Translations under genes and position numbers: made by a program
Part shown: positions 1-6,679 of the stretch, piece after piece
Position numbering within the stretch: the stretch's first letter is position 1
Layout: each line of letters begins with the position of its first letter
The notes under the pieces: model-generated
Databases searched by the model: none
What the model was told of the DNA's origin: nothing
The model's input: only the letters and a program-made list of their open reading frames with translations
NCBI GenBank assembly: GCA_052386635.1
Contig: JBQTJY010000064.1
Location: 1 to 12,816, forward strand
From: VHBM01 sp052386635
GTDB lineage: Archaea > Thermoproteota > Nitrososphaeria > Nitrososphaerales > Nitrosopumilaceae
Direction of reading: 5' to 3'
Length of the DNA: 12,816 bases

Positions 1-656
1 AGCAAAATGCCACTATGCGGTTCTATTCCAAGTTTGCTAAACACTTCGGGATGTCGCAAAGGAAGCTCTACAATTTCTTTCATTGCCCTAATTTCCTCTT
101 TTAGTCCACCTACCTCTTCGTAGGTAACGCGTAGCTTGCGGTCAGTTGAAGCCTCGGTTAGAATTGAAAGTGTTGTTGAACGGTCAATTTTTGCAACAGT
201 TTTTGGAGTGATTTTGTTAATTTTAAAGTCCATCGAGTTCCCAAGTATCATGACTGAAATCTCATCGCCTTGTGATAATGGCAAGCCTTTCAATCTGTTC
301 TTTACAAAATCAGTAAATTCTTTATCTACTGTCACAACATCACTTACTGGCATTAACACTACAGATTTTGCAGCCTTTGCAGAAACTTTTCTAATCTTTA
401 CAACATCATTTATTGCAGAGCCAATGTTTTTTCTTGTCTGACCATCAATTCTGATAAGGTCTGGAAATTTTTCATCCTCATCTGCGGGCCATACGACTGC
501 ACAACTTGCTCTTTTACCTGTAATCTCAACAACGTCCCCTGGTGCTACTTTCAAAAAATCCATAGCCTCAGGGCCCATTCTTACACGTTTTTTACCTACA
601 TCTCGCTGTTTTGCTTCTCCAACTTTGAGCTGTAAAGCGTCATCTTTGCGCGTCAA
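1..656 (-). CDS. CDC48/VCP-type AAA+ ATPase, N-terminal part (runs off window)
   Basis: This is the N-terminal ~218 residues of an archaeal CDC48/VAT-type ATPase, the cytosolic hexameric unfoldase that feeds proteins to degradation or remodelling. The start reads (L/M)TRKDDALQLKVGEAK, followed by the KKRVRMGPEAMDFL and PGDVVEI stretch of the double-psi barrel. After the second N-subdomain comes the linker into the first AAA domain: YEEVGGLKEEI, then ELPLRHPEVFSKLGI and PHSGIL. The Walker A motif and everything after it lie beyond base 1. I chose TTG at 656-654 because an in-frame TAG sits immediately upstream at 659-657, the next in-frame ATG would remove about 25 conserved residues, and an AGGTGA Shine-Dalgarno sequence lies 5 bases upstream. 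It is the last visible gene of the zinc-ribbon/aEF1B/CDC48 run, 9 bases after the aEF1B stop. Confidence 0.93.
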   Translation of the reverse strand, partial: MTRKDDALQLKVGEAKQRDVGKKRVRMGPEAMDFLKVAPGDVVEITGKRASCAVVWPADEDEKFPDLIRIDGQTRKNIGSAINDVVKIRKVSAKAAKSVVLMPVSDVVTVDKEFTDFVKNRLKGLPLSQGDEISVMILGNSMDFKINKITPKTVAKIDRSTTLSILTEASTDRKLRVTYEEVGGLKEEIRAMKEIVELPLRHPEVFSKLGIEPHSGIL

Positions 657-661
657 CTATT

Positions 662-667
662 TCACCT
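662..667 (-). promoter_or_regulatory. Shine-Dalgarno AGGTGA for the CDC48 gene
   Basis: On the minus strand AGGTGA begins inside the aEF1B stop codon (TAG, 668-666) and ends 5 bases before the TTG start at 656. It is the clearest ribosome-binding site in the window. It fixes the unusual TTG start and suggests re-initiation after aEF1B. Confidence 0.7.
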
Positions 668-947
668 ATTTTACATCAACTGACATTCTGCTCATGTTTA
701 ACACTTCAACCTCGCTTACCCCATTTACAGATCTAATCGCACTTTCAAGTGAGTCCATCTGTCCTTCCTTGTCGTCTAATTGAAACTCTGCCTTGATAAA
801 ATACAGTCCAAACGCCAATGGCTCCTTTTCATACTTTGATAGCACTATTCCATCTTTGAGTGAGTCCTTGATCTTTTTTGCCAAGTCATCCAGATCGATT
901 TCTGTTCCTGTAGGGAGAACTTTGGCTATAATTAGTAATCTTGCCAT
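666..947 (-). CDS. ef1b: Translation elongation factor aEF-1 beta (EF-1A nucleotide exchange factor)
   Basis: This 93-residue protein matches the compact archaeal aEF1B. It exchanges GDP for GTP on aEF1A after aminoacyl-tRNA delivery. It opens MARLLIIAKVLPTGTEIDLD and has the family's ferredoxin-like beta-alpha-beta layout, with KYEKEPLAFGL in the middle and a C-terminal strand SVNGVSEVEVLNMSR. The length is usual for archaeal members, which lack the eukaryotic N-terminal extension. Its ATG follows the zinc-ribbon gene's TAA with one base between, and a GAAGG stretch about 8 bases upstream could act as a weak ribosome-binding site. The CDC48 gene follows 9 bases later, so the three genes are probably co-transcribed from the TATA box at 1153-1160. 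Confidence 0.95.
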   Translation of the reverse strand: MARLLIIAKVLPTGTEIDLDDLAKKIKDSLKDGIVLSKYEKEPLAFGLYFIKAEFQLDDKEGQMDSLESAIRSVNGVSEVEVLNMSRMSVDVK

Positions 948-948
948 T

Positions 949-1128
949 TTATGGCCCTTCGAATTTGCAAGACTCGCAAGTATAATTTCTTGCAGCCTCC
1001 CTGCAGCTTTGGCATCTCCATATCAAAACCTTGCCACAATTTGGGCAGTTGAACTTGACACACTTATCATTTGGCATGATATGTCTATGGCAACAAGTAC
1101 AAACAGGTAACGACAAAGTAGAAGACAT
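949..1128 (-). CDS. Small zinc-ribbon protein (DUF1610 / COG2888-like), translation-linked
   Basis: This is a 59-residue protein with eight cysteines in four close pairs: CTCC (residues 10-13), CPNC near residue 30, CQSC near 41 and CESC near 53. That pattern is typical of the archaeal two-zinc micro-protein family (COG2888, the HVO_2753 type), described as zinc-ribbon RNA-binding proteins. From family knowledge, members commonly sit beside aEF1B, as here; the exact biochemical role is inferred. The start ATG at 1128-1126 lies about 28 bases from the centre of a strong TATA box, predicting a leaderless transcript. The stop is followed by one base and then the aEF1B ATG, indicating an operon with it. 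Confidence 0.9.
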   Translation of the reverse strand: MSSTLSLPVCTCCHRHIMPNDKCVKFNCPNCGKVLIWRCQSCREAARNYTCESCKFEGP

Positions 1129-1152
1129 ACTGTGCTGACTCGCTTGCGACCG

Positions 1153-1160
1153 AATTTATA
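1153..1160 (-). promoter_or_regulatory. TATA box (TATAAATT) of the zinc-ribbon/aEF1B/CDC48 operon
   Basis: TATAAATT on the minus strand is centred about 28 bases before the ATG at 1128, the spacing of an archaeal TATA box to a transcription start at or next to the start codon. It overlaps the final TAA of the reductase reading frame, so this operon's promoter is embedded in the upstream gene's end. Confidence 0.65.
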
Positions 1161-1371
1161 CCTTGCTTAGTGTAGTTTCATTTTGTTGAGTCAAAAGTCT
1201 TTTAATTTCTCCACCAAGAATTGTTTGTGCAACACCAAAAGATCGTTTGATGCCAAGAAGTTTGATTATTGAAGATGTATGAAAATCAAAGTCATCGCTT
1301 TCTGAAATCTCATTTATAATTTCAGGTGTTACAGAGTTAAACAATTTATTTACTGACTCATTATCAAGCTT
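1156..1371 (-). pseudogene. C-terminal part of the geranylgeranyl reductase, separated by an in-frame stop
   Basis: These 71 sense codons directly follow the TAA at 1374-1372 and stay in the reductase frame without another stop until 1158-1156. They begin KLDNESVNKLFNSV and end GGEIKRLL plus a short polar tail. From family knowledge, archaeal geranylgeranyl reductases end with such a helical segment (…RRLLERL-type helix, then a small domain). The interrupted protein plus this piece gives 387 sense codons, close to a full-length family member. The only plausible internal start is a TTG at 1344, with no ribosome-binding site or convincing TATA box at the right spacing. I therefore read it as the severed C-terminus rather than an independent gene. 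A 62-aa protein started at TTG 1344 is the alternative. Confidence 0.7.
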
Positions 1372-2322
1372 TTAAAGTAGTCTTCTTGAAAGTAATTGCT
1401 TGTCAAACTCTTTTCCAAATTTTTTCTTCCACTTTTTTTGATATTCTTTAAGGTATTCTTTATTTACGGTCTCTAAAAATTTTGAAATTGCCCTTCCTGC
1501 AAACAGGCCGCTAATACCACAAGAATAAATTCCGCCTGCAGTTGTTGGCTTTGATTGCCCTGCAGCATCTCCAATTGTCACCACATTGCCAGTTACAAAT
1601 TCTTCAATTGGCCCTTTTATCCAGATTGGAGCAAAAATTTTTCTAATAATTGAATATTTTCCTTTTTTTGAAAGAAATTCATCAATTGTAGAAGAGACAT
1701 TTATTGCTCTGCCTGCAACACCTACCTTGCCTGCTCCATCTGATGATGGGATTATCCACGCAAAAAAACCAGGATACTTTTCTTGATCAAAATAAACTTC
1801 GACTTTTCCCTTCTTTATCCAGTCTGCATACACTTCATATTGTGCAGAAGAAAGGATTCCGTCTCTTTCTCTATTTATAAGAGCGGCGACACCTCTTGCG
1901 TCAACTATAACCTTGCATTCTACTTTTCCATCAGATAGTTTTACTCCTTCATCTGTAATACCTTGAAAACTGGTCTTTACTCTGATTTCTGCACCATTTT
2001 GCTGTGCTTGGCGTGCTATTTGCTTGTCAAGCTCGCGTCTGTTAATTTCTACGACATTTTGTTTTGCTGAATTTATGACAAAGCTCTTGCCATTTGGAGA
2101 AAAAATCTCAGCAGTTTCGACTCTATGCTCATATGTTTTTCTGTGCGGAATTACGCCTAACTCTTGTAATCCTGTAACACTTACCAGTCCTCCACAGTGT
2201 TCAGGCGTTCCTATCTCATAATCTTCCTCTACAACTAAAACACGGTATCCTTTCTCTGCGATTTCCCTTGCACAAATCAAGCCTGCGATACTTCCGCCTG
2301 CTATTACAACATCATAGTCCAC
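1372..2322 (-). CDS. Geranylgeranyl reductase family FAD-dependent protein, truncated by TAA
   Basis: This FAD-dependent reductase family saturates the isoprenoid chains of archaeal membrane lipids (and related prenyl groups), acting at the membrane. The N-terminal Rossmann FAD motif is at residues 7-14 (IAGGSIAG), followed by VVEED near 31. The family's HCGGLVS motif is at 42-48, DARG at 141-144, a FFAWIIP substrate-region motif at 186-192 and GDAAG with a following GGI at 251-265. The GTG start at 2322 gives the Rossmann strand its normal position, and a TTAAATAA box lies about 25 bases upstream. The frame stops after RRLL at residue 316, but about 71 further residues continue in the same frame beyond the TAA. 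Family members usually approach 390 residues, so this copy is truncated, misread, or carries a sequencing error. Confidence 0.9.
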   Translation of the reverse strand: MDYDVVIAGGSIAGLICAREIAEKGYRVLVVEEDYEIGTPEHCGGLVSVTGLQELGVIPHRKTYEHRVETAEIFSPNGKSFVINSAKQNVVEINRRELDKQIARQAQQNGAEIRVKTSFQGITDEGVKLSDGKVECKVIVDARGVAALINRERDGILSSAQYEVYADWIKKGKVEVYFDQEKYPGFFAWIIPSSDGAGKVGVAGRAINVSSTIDEFLSKKGKYSIIRKIFAPIWIKGPIEEFVTGNVVTIGDAAGQSKPTTAGGIYSCGISGLFAGRAISKFLETVNKEYLKEYQKKWKKKFGKEFDKQLLSRRLL

Positions 2323-2342
2323 AAATGGTATCCAAGGTGCAA

Positions 2343-2350
2343 TTATTTAA
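2343..2350 (-). promoter_or_regulatory. TATA-like box for the geranylgeranyl reductase gene
   Basis: TTAAATAA on the minus strand is centred about 25 bases before the GTG at 2322, predicting a leaderless mRNA. The identical octamer precedes the 50-aa Cys-rich gene at 8605. It lies in the divergent spacer shared with pth2. Confidence 0.5.
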
Positions 2351-2361
2351 TTCAAAAGTTT

Positions 2362-2369
2362 TTCATAAT
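2362..2369 (+). promoter_or_regulatory. Weak TATA-like element for pth2
   Basis: TTCATAAT is centred about 25 bases before the pth2 ATG at 2390, the same spacing seen at other genes here. It is a poor match to a TATA box. The alternative, TTTATC at 2375-2380, is too close to the start codon for a normal promoter. Confidence 0.3.
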
Positions 2370-2389
2370 GTCGCTTTATCACCATATAC

Positions 2390-2743
2390 ATGGCAAGTAT
2401 AAAACAGGTTATTGCAGTTAGAACTGATCTTGAGATGGGAAAAGGCAAGATTGCAGCTCAGGTAGCACATGCATCGTTGCTTGGTGCTGAAAATGTCAGA
2501 AAATCAAATCCTGCCTGGTTTAAGGAATGGTGGGGTGGTCAGGAAAAAGTTGTAGTTAAAGTAGACAGCCTTAAAGAAATCGAAGAAATAAAAAAACTTG
2601 CAATTTCATTAAATCTTCCATGGTCTGAAGTTTCAGACGCAGGACACACTCAAATCGAACCTGGAACTACTACCTGCATTTCATTGGGTCCTGCACCAGA
2701 AGATCTAATAGATAAGATAACTGGAAAATACAAACTACTATAG
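2390..2743 (+). CDS. pth2: Peptidyl-tRNA hydrolase, archaeal/eukaryotic type (Pth2)
   Basis: Pth2 releases tRNA from peptidyl-tRNAs that drop off the ribosome, in the cytosol. The 117-residue length is normal for the archaeal enzyme. The family signature is clear: KQVIAVRTDLEMGKGKIAAQ at residues 5-24 with the conserved lysines 18 and 20, QVAHAS at 24-29, and the active-site segment DAGHTQIEPGT at 83-93 followed by CISLGP. The ATG at 2390 starts just before the first beta strand, as in homologues. It is divergent from the reductase gene, and a 47-base spacer separates it from the propeller gene. In many archaea pth2 lies next to truD; here the propeller gene separates them. Confidence 0.96.
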   Translation: MASIKQVIAVRTDLEMGKGKIAAQVAHASLLGAENVRKSNPAWFKEWWGGQEKVVVKVDSLKEIEEIKKLAISLNLPWSEVSDAGHTQIEPGTTTCISLGPAPEDLIDKITGKYKLL

Positions 2744-2764
2744 CATATTATCAAATCTTGTTTG

Positions 2765-2785
2765 TTATATTGGAATAAGATATAA
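2765..2785 (+). promoter_or_regulatory. Two candidate TATA boxes before the propeller gene
   Basis: TTATAT (2765-2770) is about 24 bases before the TTG at 2791, and ATATAA (2780-2785) is about 26 bases before the in-frame GTG at 2809. Each would make a leaderless transcript for one of the two possible starts. The sequence alone does not decide between them. Confidence 0.4.
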
Positions 2786-2790
2786 CAAGG

Positions 2791-4389
2791 TTGGATATTT
2801 TTGCATCTGTGAAGAAAAAAACCAAAGGACTTATTGTAGCCGCATTTTTTGGTATCATACTTGTTACTTCTACCGTAACACTAGCTCTTCCTAATCTACT
2901 GCCGCCTCCACCTGAAGATGAATCCACAGTTACAGGAACTCCAGCTGATAATTTTCCTGATGAGCAACGTGCACAGTTTTGTGGCAGCGAAAACGCAAAA
3001 TCAAACGCCTACATTAAAGAATACGAAATTCCAACAAAATGTACCCAACCTCTTGCCATAACAACTGATCCAGATGGCAATGTATGGTTTGCACAGGTCA
3101 ATACGGGAAAAATTGCCAAGTTTGATCCAAAAACAGAATCATTTACAGAATACGAAAATCCTGAATGGCCACCAACGGCTCGCTCTATGATATGGGGAAT
3201 TGCATACTCTCCAGATGGCTCACTATGGTTTACAGATGAAACACATGACTCTGTTTGGAAATTTTCAATTGAAGATGGAAAATATCGAAGACTAGGATAT
3301 CCATCAGCAGGAGACGCGCTTCCACAACGTCTTGAGATAGTAGGTTCGCAAATTATAACAAATGATTTTACAGGTAATAAAATCACATTTTTAGATCCTG
3401 TCACTCAATCAGATGGAGAAACAGCTTATCATATTGTAACCTCGCCTCTTGAGAATTCCTTTACAGGAGCATTTGCAGTAGATTCAGACGATAACATATG
3501 GTATACAAACTGGCAGTTCAGACAAGGTGGTGCTCTTCTCAAGTTTGATCAAAAAAGCTACTTTGAAGCGAGTGCTTCTGCTAAAGATGAAGTCGTTCCA
3601 TTAGCTGATTTTATTATTTTTGAGCTACCAGCTATGAATGCACCAAATGGTATCTCTGTAGGAAATGACGGAAGAGTGTGGATAGCCGACACATCGAGCA
3701 GCTTTTTCTATAGTTTTGATCCTTTATCTGAAAAGTTTACAAAATACATTACATCAAAACCCGATATTTCCTCATACGGAAATGCAACAGGCCTTATCAA
3801 AACACCTGTATCTGGCCCATATTGGAATGCATTTGATCAAAAAGGCAGACTAGTTTTCAATGAACAGTCAGCAAACCGTATTGGAATTTTTGATCCACAA
3901 AAAGAATCACTAGTAGAATACAACATCCCATCTAAAAATCCACTGTGGGCTGACTGTGATCCTCTAGCTGATTGTGGCCTTGTCCAAGCATTTGATTTTA
4001 CAATCCAAAATGACAAAATATGGTTCACAGAATGGGTTGAAAACAATATTGCTGTTCTTGATACTTCGATTCCACTTCCATTTCAAATCGAGCTAGACCA
4101 AACTGAAATTACTCTAAAGAAAGGAGAAAAAGCAGAGCTTTCAATGAAAGTTATTCCATCATTAGCTGGAAAACTGTACTTTACTTCATCTAACACTGGA
4201 CAATTCTCAGACATCGTAGTAACTCTTGATAAATATGAACAAGACATGTCAGGAAGTGAGCCAGCGTCAATTTCCGTAACGATCACAGCAAACAACAATG
4301 CATTGTCTGGCACATACAAAGTTCTTTTAGGTGCGCAAAATGATGAGATATCAGTTTCTCAGTTTGTCACTGTAACAATAGAAAAGTGA
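2791..4389 (+). CDS. Membrane-anchored beta-propeller protein (Vgb/NHL/SMP-30-like) with C-terminal Ig-like domain
   Basis: This 532-residue protein has a KKKTK basic patch, then one hydrophobic segment at about residues 13-34 (signal anchor or signal peptide) and a Pro-rich PPPPEDE spacer, so most of it should lie outside the cytoplasm. Residues ~85-425 form a propeller whose blades repeat DPDGNVWFAQ, SPDGSLWFTD, DSDDNIWYTN, GNDGRVWIAD and NDKIWFTEW, each followed by a K(I/F)..FDP.. strand. That resembles virginiamycin B lyase-like and SMP-30-like propellers. I cannot see the substrate, and lyase activity should not be assumed. Residues ~430-532 look like a beta-sandwich (Ig-like) domain. 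Cysteines at 64, 84, 389 and 395 could form disulfides. TTG 2791 is the longest start; GTG 2809 gives a more classical signal peptide (residue 7 onward). Its stop overlaps the truD start. Confidence 0.85.
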   Translation: MDIFASVKKKTKGLIVAAFFGIILVTSTVTLALPNLLPPPPEDESTVTGTPADNFPDEQRAQFCGSENAKSNAYIKEYEIPTKCTQPLAITTDPDGNVWFAQVNTGKIAKFDPKTESFTEYENPEWPPTARSMIWGIAYSPDGSLWFTDETHDSVWKFSIEDGKYRRLGYPSAGDALPQRLEIVGSQIITNDFTGNKITFLDPVTQSDGETAYHIVTSPLENSFTGAFAVDSDDNIWYTNWQFRQGGALLKFDQKSYFEASASAKDEVVPLADFIIFELPAMNAPNGISVGNDGRVWIADTSSSFFYSFDPLSEKFTKYITSKPDISSYGNATGLIKTPVSGPYWNAFDQKGRLVFNEQSANRIGIFDPQKESLVEYNIPSKNPLWADCDPLADCGLVQAFDFTIQNDKIWFTEWVENNIAVLDTSIPLPFQIELDQTEITLKKGEKAELSMKVIPSLAGKLYFTSSNTGQFSDIVVTLDKYEQDMSGSEPASISVTITANNNALSGTYKVLLGAQNDEISVSQFVTVTIEK

Positions 4390-5582
4390 TACCTAAAATC
4401 GATAAAGAAATTGGGATTTTAGTATATACTACAAAGTTTTCAGCCTGCGGAGGGAAAATCAGGCCTCAAAATGAGGATTTTCTAGTATCCGAGGTTTTAT
4501 CAAAAAAAGTAGAATCATCAATCACTGAAAAACCTGGCTATGCAGTTTACAAACTACAAAAACACGGAATTGACACACATCATGCATTAAATGATGTCTT
4601 CAAAAAGCACGACTTGAGATTAAAAGCACTTGGTCTAAAAGATGCTGCAGCAACAACAGAACAATACGTCTGTTCCATGAACAAATCACAATCAATTGAC
4701 AGTGCAACAGACAAAAAGTATTCATTGAAAAGAATTGGATTTATTCAAAAACCATTATCAAAAAAAGATATGATTGGAAATCATTTTACAATTAAAATAA
4801 CTGACGCAAACCCAAACATTTCAGAATTTTCAGAATTTAATAAAGTTCTAAACTTTTATGGATATCAGAGATTTGGCACAAAAAGACCAGTCACTCACAA
4901 AATCGGCAAAGCCATAGTACAGAGAAATTTTGATGAAGCCATCAATCTACTCTTGAGCTTTACTTCAGAGTACGATTCTCAAGAAAATAATGAATTACGG
5001 CAACAGTTGGCAGACAAGTCTACCTTTTCACGACTTGCTGAAAAAATTCCACCACAAATGGATCTTGAACGAATTGTTGTTAATGAGCTTCTAAAGCATG
5101 ACAATTCATTAACTGCAATTCGAGCATTGCCAATTTCAATTAAAAGACTATACATTCAAGCCTATCAGTCCTTTATTTTTAATAAAACTTTGAGCATGGC
5201 ATTTTTAGACGGCGAAGACTTGTTTTTGCCAAAAGAAAATGATGTGTGTTATGACAAAAATGGCTTGATTGGAAGATTTGTTAACGATCCTAGCCAGCTA
5301 TTAGCTGTCCCATTCGTTGGGTATTCATATTTTAAGAAAACAAGATTTGATTATCAAATATCAAAAATTCTAAAAGAAGAAGAGATCTCACCAAAGGATT
5401 TTTTCATAAGAGAAATGCAAGAGGCTGGCAACGAAGGCGGCTTTAGACATGTATCTATAAAAATTGACGACTATGCCATAAATGAAAATACGGTATCATT
5501 TACACTTTCACGAGGGTCTTTTGCTACCATACTATTGCGAGAAATTATGAAACCAGCAGATCCAATTTTGGCAGGATTTTAG
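4386..5582 (+). CDS. truD: tRNA pseudouridine(13) synthase TruD
   Basis: TruD isomerises uridine 13 of tRNAs to pseudouridine. The catalytic motif GLKDAAATTEQ is at residues 83-93 with the nucleophilic Asp86. The N-terminal NEDFLVSEV is at 29-37, NFYGYQRFG at 156-164 and YIQAYQSFIFN in the middle. The C-terminal R-H-V motif and the LSRGSFATILLREI segment also match the family. The 398-residue length is usual for archaeal TruD, with the insertion domain between the two motif blocks. The start is GTG at 4386, overlapping the propeller gene's TGA as GTGA, so translation is probably coupled. The N-terminus (IPKIDKEIGILVY) is the expected lead-in before the first conserved strand. MsrA follows after 32 bases. 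Confidence 0.95.
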   Translation: MIPKIDKEIGILVYTTKFSACGGKIRPQNEDFLVSEVLSKKVESSITEKPGYAVYKLQKHGIDTHHALNDVFKKHDLRLKALGLKDAAATTEQYVCSMNKSQSIDSATDKKYSLKRIGFIQKPLSKKDMIGNHFTIKITDANPNISEFSEFNKVLNFYGYQRFGTKRPVTHKIGKAIVQRNFDEAINLLLSFTSEYDSQENNELRQQLADKSTFSRLAEKIPPQMDLERIVVNELLKHDNSLTAIRALPISIKRLYIQAYQSFIFNKTLSMAFLDGEDLFLPKENDVCYDKNGLIGRFVNDPSQLLAVPFVGYSYFKKTRFDYQISKILKEEEISPKDFFIREMQEAGNEGGFRHVSIKIDDYAINENTVSFTLSRGSFATILLREIMKPADPILAGF

Positions 5583-5614
5583 TCTTAGAGTTTATTAAAA
5601 GAACTAGGTAAATT

Positions 5615-6097
5615 ATGATAATGAAGGCAACTTTTGCAGCGGGATGTTTTTGGGGAGTAGAAGAAATGTTCAGAAAAATAAAAGGCGTTACATCTACAAT
5701 GGTAGGATACACTGGCGGTGCATTTGAAAACCCAACCTACGAGGATGTTTGTTCAGGCGCAACAGGCCATGCAGAGGCTATTCAGATAGAATACGACCCA
5801 TCGATTACATCCTATGAAGAGCTATTGATGATTTTTTGGAGTAACCACAACCCAACAACTCTTAATAGACAAGGTCCAGACATTGGCGAACAATATAGAT
5901 CTGCTGTATTTTATCACAGTAAAGAACAAGAGGCTGCTGCAAAAGCTATGAAAGAAAAACTAGAAGATGCAGCAATGAAAAGATTTGGCAAAAAGATTGT
6001 AACTGAGATAAAGCCAGCTTCAACATTTTACAAGGCAGAAGAATATCATCAAAAATATTTAGAAAAGAACCCCTGGCGTGTTTGTCACACCATGTAG
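5615..6097 (+). CDS. msrA: Peptide methionine-S-sulfoxide reductase MsrA
   Basis: MsrA reduces methionine-S-sulfoxide in proteins and as free amino acid, using a nucleophilic cysteine. The GCFWG motif is at residues 10-14 with catalytic Cys11. Next come GYTGG (31-35), NPTYEDVCSGATGHAEA (39-55), the HNPTTLNRQGPDIGEQYRS region and the EEYHQKYL motif. A C-terminal VCHTM places Cys157 as a likely resolving cysteine, with Cys46 also present. The length of 160 is normal. An AGGT at 5606-5609 precedes ATG 5615. The second ATG at 5621 lies about 26 bases after a TTTATTAA box (5591-5598) and would start MKATFAAG, so it may be the true start. No MsrB partner is visible in the window. Confidence 0.95.
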   Translation: MIMKATFAAGCFWGVEEMFRKIKGVTSTMVGYTGGAFENPTYEDVCSGATGHAEAIQIEYDPSITSYEELLMIFWSNHNPTTLNRQGPDIGEQYRSAVFYHSKEQEAAAKAMKEKLEDAAMKRFGKKIVTEIKPASTFYKAEEYHQKYLEKNPWRVCHTM

Positions 6098-6133
6098 ATA
6101 TCCTAATAGGCTAAATGCACTAAATTAATACCA

Positions 6134-6364
6134 ATGGAGAAGGCCTATGTTTTGGTTAGCTGCGAAATAGGAATAGAGCATGATCTTTTATCACAATTAA
6201 AAAAAATAGATGGAGTAAAAGACGTTACCATAACATATGGGGATTATGATCTAATTGTTGAAACAGAAACCGAAAATGAAAGCAAAATGAATGAACTAAT
6301 TGCGTCAAAAATTAGAAAACTAGAAAAAATTCGCTCAACTGTCACACTAAGAGTTACAAGCTAA
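6134..6364 (+). CDS. Stand-alone Lrp/AsnC effector-binding (RAM) domain protein
   Basis: These 76 residues make a single RAM (alpha-beta sandwich) domain: AYVLVSCEIGIEHDLLSQL, then the central IDGVKDVTITYGDYDLIVE signature and a final strand RSTVTLRVTS. There is no N-terminal helix-turn-helix, so it should not bind DNA alone. Such orphan domains are common in Thaumarchaeota and are thought to bind small molecules or partner with full-length Lrp proteins; the ligand here is unknown. The gene starts 36 bases after msrA and ends with a 3-base overlap with a convergent gene. A T-tract right after the stop probably ends transcription. Confidence 0.88.
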   Translation: MEKAYVLVSCEIGIEHDLLSQLKKIDGVKDVTITYGDYDLIVETETENESKMNELIASKIRKLEKIRSTVTLRVTS

Positions 6365-6582
6365 CGTTTTTTTATAAAGTAAATTTTTACTCCAATTCCT
6401 CCACAAATAATCAGTATCCCAATAACTGAAATCTGTAAACCATAAGTTATCCAGCTTGGATTTTCATACATAAATGACCCTTGAGGTCCAACTATTCCCT
6501 GACCCTGAAGATGAAATATTATTCCAAACGCTAGAATTATGGAGCCAATTGAAATTATTAAGATTGGCAGCTTCATTGTCAT
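6361..6582 (-). CDS. Small two-helix membrane protein, lineage-specific
   Basis: I recognise no function. The 73 residues contain two hydrophobic segments, about 5-24 (ILIISIGSIILAFGIIF) and 46-66 (LQISVIGILIICGGIGVKI), joined by a loop with HLQGQGIVGPQGSFMYENP. A short KKR tail suggests a cytoplasmic C-terminus by the positive-inside rule, with the loop outside. It begins MTMK; ATG 6576 would be the alternative start. It converges on the RAM-domain gene with a 3-base overlap and lies divergent to the membrane-protein gene at 6680. Confidence 0.72.
   Translation of the reverse strand: MTMKLPILIISIGSIILAFGIIFHLQGQGIVGPQGSFMYENPSWITYGLQISVIGILIICGGIGVKIYFIKKR
6367..6373 (+). terminator. T-tract terminator candidate after the RAM-domain gene
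   Basis: Seven T residues begin 3 bases after the stop codon at 6364. Archaeal transcription ends at such U-tracts without needing a hairpin. The tract lies inside the C-terminal codons of the convergent gene. Confidence 0.4.
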
Positions 6583-6650
6583 AGATACGTACCTTACGGC
6601 TTAAAGGTAAATAGAATTGATTAATTAAACAAATGATTTTTTGACCTTTT

Positions 6651-6658
6651 CTTTAATT
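6651..6658 (+). promoter_or_regulatory. TATA-like box supporting the GTG 6680 start
   Basis: CTTTAATT is centred about 25 bases before GTG 6680, the leaderless spacing seen at other genes in the window. If real, transcription begins at or close to that codon and the upstream TTG at 6641 would lie outside the mRNA. Confidence 0.35.
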
Positions 6659-6679
6659 CATTTTCAAACAGAACGCTAC

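Noticed and set aside
136..441. Plus-strand open frame of about 100 codons
   Set aside because: Antisense to the clear CDC48 frame; its translation is low-complexity Ser/Phe/Thr and resembles no protein.
793..1110. Plus-strand open frame of about 105 codons
   Set aside because: Runs antisense across the aEF1B and zinc-ribbon genes, both of which have strong family signatures.
1372..1374. Recoding of the stop as pyrrolysine or selenocysteine
   Set aside because: The codon is TAA; pyrrolysine uses TAG and selenocysteine uses TGA, and I see no insertion-element hairpin.
3009..3404. Minus-strand open frame of 131 codons
   Set aside because: Antisense to the propeller blades; the repeats on the plus strand explain the open reading.
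6605..6640. Palindrome-like TTAATTAA at about 6619 as an operator
   Set aside because: Short and fully A/T, expected by chance in this spacer, with no second copy nearby.
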